Shown here one piece after another: positions 60,601-64,000 of a DNA stretch of 64,000 nucleotides. The notes under the pieces were generated by a model. That model saw only the letters and a program-made list of their open reading frames with translations, did not search any database and was not told where the DNA came from. Each line of letters opens with the position of its first letter. The first letter of the stretch is position 1. A program made the position numbers and the translations under genes. Source of the stretch: Streptomyces sp. NBC_00335 (lineage in GTDB: Bacteria > Actinomycetota > Actinomycetes > Streptomycetales > Streptomycetaceae); NCBI RefSeq assembly GCF_036127095.1, contig NZ_CP108006.1:2480001-2544000 (forward strand). Direction: 5' to 3'.

Positions 60601-60774
60601 TATGAGCAGTGCCTGCGGCTCCTGGCCGGCGGCGCGCGTCAGGGCGTCGGTGAGTACGGCCAGTTCGTCGGCTCGGCCGACGAACACCGGGCTGACAGAT
60701 CTGGTCTCCACGTCGCCGAGCATCGCACAGAGGCCCTGGCCATCGGCACTGGATATTGCTGCGCTTCTCATCAC
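57673..60774 (-). CDS. LuxR-type LAL ATPase regulator
   Basis: A regulator of about 1033 residues. The P-loop GGEAGVGKTRL is near residue 58 and the Walker B motif VVLVLEDLHWAD is near 166, forming a STAND-type AAA ATPase. A long TPR-like helical region follows (about 400-950), and the C-terminal LuxR helix-turn-helix is LTSRERDVLRLVAAGHTNRQ near 955 with KTASVHVSNILAKLGV. LAL proteins activate genes in response to an inducer bound by the TPR part, with ATP hydrolysis. The start is uncertain: GTG 60774, ATG 60771 and ATG 60723 (M-L-G-D-V-E-T) are in frame and none has a good ribosome-binding site. Targets are unknown. Confidence 0.88.
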   Translation of the reverse strand: MMRSAAISSADGQGLCAMLGDVETRSVSPVFVGRADELAVLTDALTRAAGQEPQALLIGGEAGVGKTRLTEEFLCEADRRGAVVAVGGCVEIGAEGLPFAPFSTALRTLHRLLPGELAAAAVGQEDELARILPELGETPRGPHDEESTARLFELTARMLERLAADRTVVLVLEDLHWADTSTRHLLSYLFRALGSGRLVVVATYRADDVHRRHPLRPLLAELDRLRTVQRIELSRFNRAEVRRQLAGILASQPDEEFVESVFDRSDGNAFFVEELVASRASGCLTGLTESLRDLLLVRVEVLPDAAQRVVRIVAEGGSTVEYPLLRAVTRLTEDELIEALRAAVGANILLATSDGDGYRFRHSLVREAVSDDLLPGERARVNRRYAEELEQDDSLIRAEERVIRLATYWYYANDAVKALPAVLAASVAARGRHAYSEQLRLLERAMELWEAVPEDVRTELRPADYTEVYPPCGCDPATTPLQRLDLLAEATVAARFGGERERALKLTKTALRLLEDGHDPLRAAWFWTERSRMIASLARGDGWEELAKAQELVRGLPPSQVHADVLVRAASWGMLHKPGPDNLVAAERAVEYARMVGAEDTELNARITVGSLLVDSGDPERGLAEMYAVKDRAAELGLAMLVGRAHVNLTSHLEGLGRSREAVELAEQGAELVKNSHLMDSEAYIRGNLAESLYSVGRWEEAATQARRTLTLVSSAAPRAAAVVRLAYLALARGELAEAAGQLTAARAHFGSHDGQPQHRIPLFRLAIGVAAGEGRMADVRSEVAAVIDYGFPLGNHRYAWPLLLAAASAEAEARGLPVAEAGREEALTVLRAAARTLATPAPVWTAHSEYLRAELLRAEARDTVADWTAVEAAVRPLERPYLLARARYRLVESLLAAGGDREAAAGLLQEAYAASEQLGARRLREDLALLAQRARLPLIPVDAAAKALLAPEADPVEALGLTSRERDVLRLVAAGHTNRQIAEELFISPKTASVHVSNILAKLGVAGRGEAAALAHRLRLFGPAAHQPAGTR

Positions 60775-60804
60775 GTGCCGGTTCGCACGGTCTCGCGACG
60801 CGGG

Positions 60805-60972
60805 CTACGCGGCGCGGGTGAACCGGCCGCGCTGCCCTCTCACCGACCCCTCCGGTTCCTGGCTCCGGGAGAAGGAACGGCGGGCCTTCTTCGCTTCCCG
60901 GACCAGACGGTAGGCGTCGGCCTCGCGGATGAGGTCTTCGCGGCGGGCGGTGGCGATCTCGTACTCGAACAT
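60805..60972 (-). CDS. Small conserved-type protein (55 residues) upstream of LAL gene
   Basis: The ATG at 60972 has GGGAG six bases upstream. The product (MFEYEIATARREDLIREADA, then YRLVREAKKARR) is a single charged helix with a basic C-terminal tail. It resembles the many short MFEYE-type actinobacterial peptides of unknown function. It lies 30-80 nt before the LAL gene on the same strand and may be co-transcribed. Confidence 0.72.
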   Translation of the reverse strand: MFEYEIATARREDLIREADAYRLVREAKKARRSFSRSQEPEGSVRGQRGRFTRAA

Positions 60973-61161
60973 CTCGTGCTCCCTGGTTCGCGTTTCTCGG
61001 ACACCTCGTTCGGTGTGATCCAAGATTCGCGCCCCAGGGGGTGCCGGCACATCGGGAGCATGCCGCATCTGCGGGAGCCGGGGGGCCTTAGGCCGGGACC
61101 CGAGGTCCCTGAGGTGGCCTAAGGCAGTACCTAGGCGGACCGCCGGACGGCAGCGAACGGA

Positions 61162-61755
61162 CTAGGCGGCGGGGGCCGTCGGGAGGGCGAGGACGTACAT
61201 GAACGCGAAGGCGATCACGCCGATGGCGGCGACGACGACGGCCGCCCAGGACACGGAGCGGACCCAGGCCGGGAGGGTGCGGCCGGGGGTGCCGAAGGCC
61301 GGGCGGGCCAGCACGAAGACGGCGATGAGCAGCGCGATCGTCGACAGGACGCCGTTGAACAGGGCGGTCATGTGCCAGGCGTTGCCGTACAGCGCCTCGA
61401 TCTTGTCCTCGGTGGTGGTGGCGGTGGCGGAGCTGATCTGGCCCTTCAGGGTCTCGCGCTCGCCTATGACGCGGGAGGTCCAGCTGCCGCTGAGGGCGAC
61501 CAGGCCGAGACCGGCGGCGACGATCGCGGAGGCTCCGGAGGCGACACCACTGCTCGGCTCCTCGTCGGCCGCGGCATCGAGTTCGTCGAACTCGGCGTCG
61601 AGGTCGGCGGCGAGCTCCTCGCCCTGGACCTCCTCGGCGGCGGCGGCGGTGTCCGCGGCGGCCGGGGCGGTCGTCTCGTCGGTGGCGGCCTTCTTCAGGT
61701 CGGCCGGGGAGTCCGCCTCGGGAGCGGTCGGGGCGGGGGTCTTCGTGGTGTCCAT
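61162..61755 (-). CDS. Small membrane protein with acidic N-terminus
   Basis: A 197-residue protein (MDTTKTPAPTAPEADSPADL). Residues 1 to about 70 are Ala/Glu/Asp/Thr-rich and disordered. TM segments are near 75-95 (weak), 135-155 and 165-190. Between them lies GERETLKGQISSATATTTEDKI. No named family recognised. It resembles envelope-stress-regulated membrane proteins in layout. A TACGGT box seven bases before the ATG and lack of a ribosome-binding site indicate a leaderless transcript, with a direct-repeat element just upstream. Confidence 0.75.
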   Translation of the reverse strand: MDTTKTPAPTAPEADSPADLKKAATDETTAPAAADTAAAAEEVQGEELAADLDAEFDELDAAADEEPSSGVASGASAIVAAGLGLVALSGSWTSRVIGERETLKGQISSATATTTEDKIEALYGNAWHMTALFNGVLSTIALLIAVFVLARPAFGTPGRTLPAWVRSVSWAAVVVAAIGVIAFAFMYVLALPTAPAA

Positions 61756-61762
61756 GCGGGGC

Positions 61763-61768
61763 ACCGTA
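61763..61768 (-). promoter_or_regulatory. -10 box of leaderless membrane-protein gene
   Basis: TACGGT on the minus strand ends seven bases before the ATG at 61755; there is no Shine-Dalgarno sequence. Confidence 0.55.
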
Positions 61769-61778
61769 GGCGGCTTTT

Positions 61779-61800
61779 CTGAGAGGTTCCTGAGAATCCG
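61779..61800. promoter_or_regulatory. 11-bp direct repeat, response-regulator-like site
   Basis: CTGAGAGGTTC (61779-61789) is followed without gap by CTGAGAATCCG (61790-61800). A tandem 11-bp repeat over the -35 position is typical of OmpR-family response-regulator activation. No two-component genes are in this part of the window. Confidence 0.5.
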
Positions 61801-61816
61801 GCCGGGCAGCGGGCGG

Positions 61817-61855
61817 CGCCCCGCCCCGGTCCCCCGGGAGAACCGGGGCGGGGCG
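61817..61855. terminator. Terminator after the GNAT gene
   Basis: CGCCCCGCCCCGGT and ACCGGGGCGGGGCG form a perfect 14-bp stem with an 11-nt loop, 24 nt after the GNAT stop. Confidence 0.8.
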
Positions 61856-61879
61856 GGGGCGAGCGCGCGCGGGGGGTGG

Positions 61880-62434
61880 TCAGGCGGGGCGGGCCGCGGA
61901 CCACTCGTGGGTGAGGAGCGCCCAGATCTCGGTGTCCTGGCGGACGCCCCGGTGCAGGTGGTTCTGGCGCAGGACGCCTTCGCGGCTCATGCCGAGGCGC
62001 TCGGCCACGGCGAGGCTCTTCTTGTTGCCGGTGGCGGCGTGCCATTCGACGCGGTGCATGCCGCGCTCGCCGAAGGCGTAGTCGATCAGGACGCGGCAGG
62101 CCTTCGTCACCAGGCCGCGGCCGGCCGCGGCGGGCTCCAGCCAGCAGCCGATCTCGCAGTTGCCCGTCCCCGCGTCGAACGCCGGGAAGAGCACCCCGCC
62201 CACGAGGGTGCCATCGAGCCGGATCCCGAAGAACCGCGCGCCGTCCTCCCCCGCCGTGAGCGCGTACTTGGCCAGCAGGGCCCGGGCGGACTCCAGGTCG
62301 GACGACCGGTCCGGGAAGCCGACGTACTGGCCGATGAACTCGCGTCCGCGTTCGATGTGGGCGAAGAACTCCTCCGCGTGCCGGGCTTCCAGCGGGAACA
62401 GCTGGGCGTCGTCGGCGAGGTCTATCGAGAACAT
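61880..62434 (-). CDS. GNAT acetyltransferase, RimJ/RimL type
   Basis: A 184-residue acetyltransferase (MFSIDLADDAQLFPLEARHAEEFF), ATG with GGAAG seven bases upstream. The RimJ/L-type GNAT fold is clear: FFGIRLDGTLVGGVLFP, CEIGCWLEPAAAGRGLVTKACR with the acetyl-CoA loop near residue 108, HRVEWHAATGNKKSLAVAERLG near 130, and EGVLRQNHLHRGVRQD. Family members acetylate N-termini of ribosomal proteins or small amines. It lies 39 nt after the MMPL transporter gene and is probably in its transcript. Confidence 0.92.
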   Translation of the reverse strand: MFSIDLADDAQLFPLEARHAEEFFAHIERGREFIGQYVGFPDRSSDLESARALLAKYALTAGEDGARFFGIRLDGTLVGGVLFPAFDAGTGNCEIGCWLEPAAAGRGLVTKACRVLIDYAFGERGMHRVEWHAATGNKKSLAVAERLGMSREGVLRQNHLHRGVRQDTEIWALLTHEWSAARPA

Positions 62435-62473
62435 GCGCGTTCTTCCTTGGCTATCGAGCGGCGGGTGGCCGGA

Positions 62474-64000
62474 TCACCGGGAGCTGGTCGCGGGCTCGGC
62501 CGCGTCCTCGCTCGTGGCGGGGTCCGCGCCGGGCCGCTGCAGGGGAAGTTTCGCATGCGGGCGGCGTTCCGGGGGCTCGATGCTGATCTTCGGGAGCCGG
62601 CGGTCCAGCCAGGCCGGCAGCCACCAGTTGGCTCCGCCGAGCAGGTGCATCAGGGCCGGGACGAGGAGGGTCCGCAGGACGAAGGCGTCCAGGGCCACGG
62701 CCGCGGCGAGCGCGATGCCGAACATGGCGATGATCCGGTCACCGCTGAGTACGAAGGCCAGGAAGACGGAGATCATGATGACGGCCGCCGAGTTGATCAC
62801 CCGGCTGGTCTCGGCGAGGCCGACGCGCACCGCCCGCTTGTTGTCCCCCGTCTCCAGCCACTCCTCGTACATCCGGCTGACGAGGAAGACCTGGTAGTCC
62901 ATGGACAGCCCGAAGAGCACCGAGACCATGATCACCGGCAGGAAGGGCTCGATCGGGCCCGCGCTGCCCAGCCCCAGGGGTTCGCTGCCCCAGCCCCACT
63001 GGAAGATCGCGACGACGACTCCGAAGGAGGAGGCGACGGCGGCGACGTTCATGGCGGCCGCCTTGACCGGGATGCCTATGGAGCGGAAGGCCAGCAGCAG
63101 GAGCACACAGCCGAGTGCGATGACCACCCCGACGAAGAGCGGCAGCTTGCCGACGATGACCTCGGCGAAGTCGTCGTACCCGGCGGTCACGCCGCCGACG
63201 TGCACCTGCATGGAGCTGTCCTGGCCGGCGCGCGGGATGACGTCCTCGCGCAGCCTGTCGACCAGCTCGCTCGTGGCCCGGGACTGCGGGGAGGAGTCCG
63301 GTATGACGGTGACGACGGCGGTGTCGCCGCTGCGGTTGAAGACCGCCGGCCCGGCAGCGGCCACGCCCCTGGTCGTACGGAGCGACTCGGCCAGCGCGTC
63401 CACGGCGACCCGGTCGCCGGCCCCGCCCAGGCGGGCGACGACGGTCAGCGGGCCGTTCATCCCCGGGCCGAAGCCCTCCGCGAGCAGGTCGTAGGCCTTG
63501 CGGGTGGTGGACGTGGCCGGGTTGTTGCCCTGGTCGGAGGTGCCGAGGTGGAGGGAGAGCGTGGGCAGTGCCAGTACCACCATGACCGCCGTGGCGACCA
63601 GGCCGAGCAGCTTCGGGTGGCGCTCGACGAAGGCCGACCAGCGGGCGGCGAAGCCGGTGACCGCCTCGGGCCGCGGACCCTCGGCGGCCAGCTTGCGGCG
63701 CTCGCGGCGGGACAGCGCGCGCATGCCGATGTACGAGAGGAGCGCGGGCAGCAGGGTCACCGAGGCGGCGACGGTCAGGACCACGGTGAGGGAGGCGGCG
63801 ATGGCGACGCCGTTGAGGAAGTTCAGCCGGAGCACCAGCATGCCGAGCAGCGCGATGCAGACGGTGGCCCCGGCGAAGACCACGGCCCGGCCGGTGGTGG
63901 CGACGGCGCTTTCGGCGGCTTCCGCGACCGGGAGCCCGCGCTGGAGGCCCTTGCGGTGGCGGGTGACGATGAACAGCGCGTAGTCGATGCCCACCCCGAG
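62474..64000 (-). CDS. MMPL/RND-family transporter (5' end missing)
   Basis: The last 508 codons of an MMPL-type transporter; the start lies beyond the right edge. The visible part holds the end of the first TM bundle (GVGIDYALFIVTRHRKG, with the proton-relay Asp-Tyr), a basic loop, an extracytoplasmic domain, then a second TM bundle with the matching motif LFGLSMDYQVFLVSRMYEEW. A short cytoplasmic tail rich in Pro and Ala ends the protein. MMPL proteins export lipids, siderophores or drugs. A full-length protein would be about 700 residues. Confidence 0.92.
   Translation of the reverse strand, partial: LGVGIDYALFIVTRHRKGLQRGLPVAEAAESAVATTGRAVVFAGATVCIALLGMLVLRLNFLNGVAIAASLTVVLTVAASVTLLPALLSYIGMRALSRRERRKLAAEGPRPEAVTGFAARWSAFVERHPKLLGLVATAVMVVLALPTLSLHLGTSDQGNNPATSTTRKAYDLLAEGFGPGMNGPLTVVARLGGAGDRVAVDALAESLRTTRGVAAAGPAVFNRSGDTAVVTVIPDSSPQSRATSELVDRLREDVIPRAGQDSSMQVHVGGVTAGYDDFAEVIVGKLPLFVGVVIALGCVLLLLAFRSIGIPVKAAAMNVAAVASSFGVVVAIFQWGWGSEPLGLGSAGPIEPFLPVIMVSVLFGLSMDYQVFLVSRMYEEWLETGDNKRAVRVGLAETSRVINSAAVIMISVFLAFVLSGDRIIAMFGIALAAAVALDAFVLRTLLVPALMHLLGGANWWLPAWLDRRLPKISIEPPERRPHAKLPLQRPGADPATSEDAAEPATSSR

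Overview
The window is a stretch of high-GC chromosome from a Streptomyces-type actinomycete. The grounds are the very high third-position GC, the many GTG starts, long perfect-stem terminators without strong U tracts, two conservon operons, an acyl-CoA carboxylase beta/epsilon pair, and a gene order (gltX, conservons, accB, cimA, leuB, serA, ilvBNC, a GGDEF/EAL gene) that I recognise as core Streptomyces chromosome. I see no insertion sequence, prophage, CRISPR array or secondary-metabolite cluster. Almost everything looks vertically inherited.

Region by region. 1-340: a minus-strand tRNA cluster with two identical tRNA-Glu(CTC), one tRNA-Gln(CTG) and the edge of a second tRNA-Gln. 425-4500: DUF4241 and HAD genes, gltX coupled to a fumarylacetoacetate-hydrolase-fold gene, and a 61-residue ORF with an internal repeat. 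5100-15590: two complete conservons (cvnA-B-C-D) in tandem, with almost identical B and D genes but divergent A and C genes. 15698-20409: accE-accB, a YceI-family gene with an operator-like promoter, a TPM-domain membrane protein and a lipoprotein. 20438-22230: citramalate synthase behind a terminator. 22468-28294: a compact nitrogen operon (urease gamma/beta fusion, urease alpha, agmatine deiminase, TetR) divergent from an NCS1 permease, with a 19-bp palindrome between them. 28388-31280: ilvE, leuB and two small ORFs. 31539-37620: a LysR/oxidoreductase pair, a Tat-exported phospholipase C, an AAC(2')-type acetyltransferase overlapping a SMI1/KNR4 gene, and a nitroreductase. 37698-41762: the proline catabolism operon putA-pruA and its divergent PucR-type regulator. 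41797-44994: a lipoprotein, and a TetR/MFS pair separated by five 13-bp tandem iterons. 45071-53660: serA, the ilvB-ilvN-ilvC operon with a leader-peptide attenuator, and a membrane GGDEF/EAL protein with an intact GGDEF and a degenerate EAL. 53943-64000: a hydroxyacid dehydrogenase, an aldo/keto reductase, a sugar dehydrogenase lipoprotein, a LuxR-type LAL regulator, a small membrane protein behind a response-regulator-like direct repeat, a GNAT, and an MMPL transporter cut by the right edge.

How the genes work together: cimA, ilvB/N/C, leuB and ilvE supply most of the isoleucine/valine pathway and part of the leucine pathway, with serA nearby. gltX sits with its own substrates; in Streptomyces GluRS is expected to charge both tRNA-Glu and tRNA-Gln. 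The urease-agmatine deiminase-permease block suggests salvage of nitrogen from guanidine- or urea-type compounds. The regulatory DNA most worth testing is the 13-bp iteron array (43355-43419), the palindrome at 26745-26763, the YceI operator and the ilvB attenuator. Several genes appear to be transcribed leaderless, with a TANNNT-like box 6-7 nt before the ATG.
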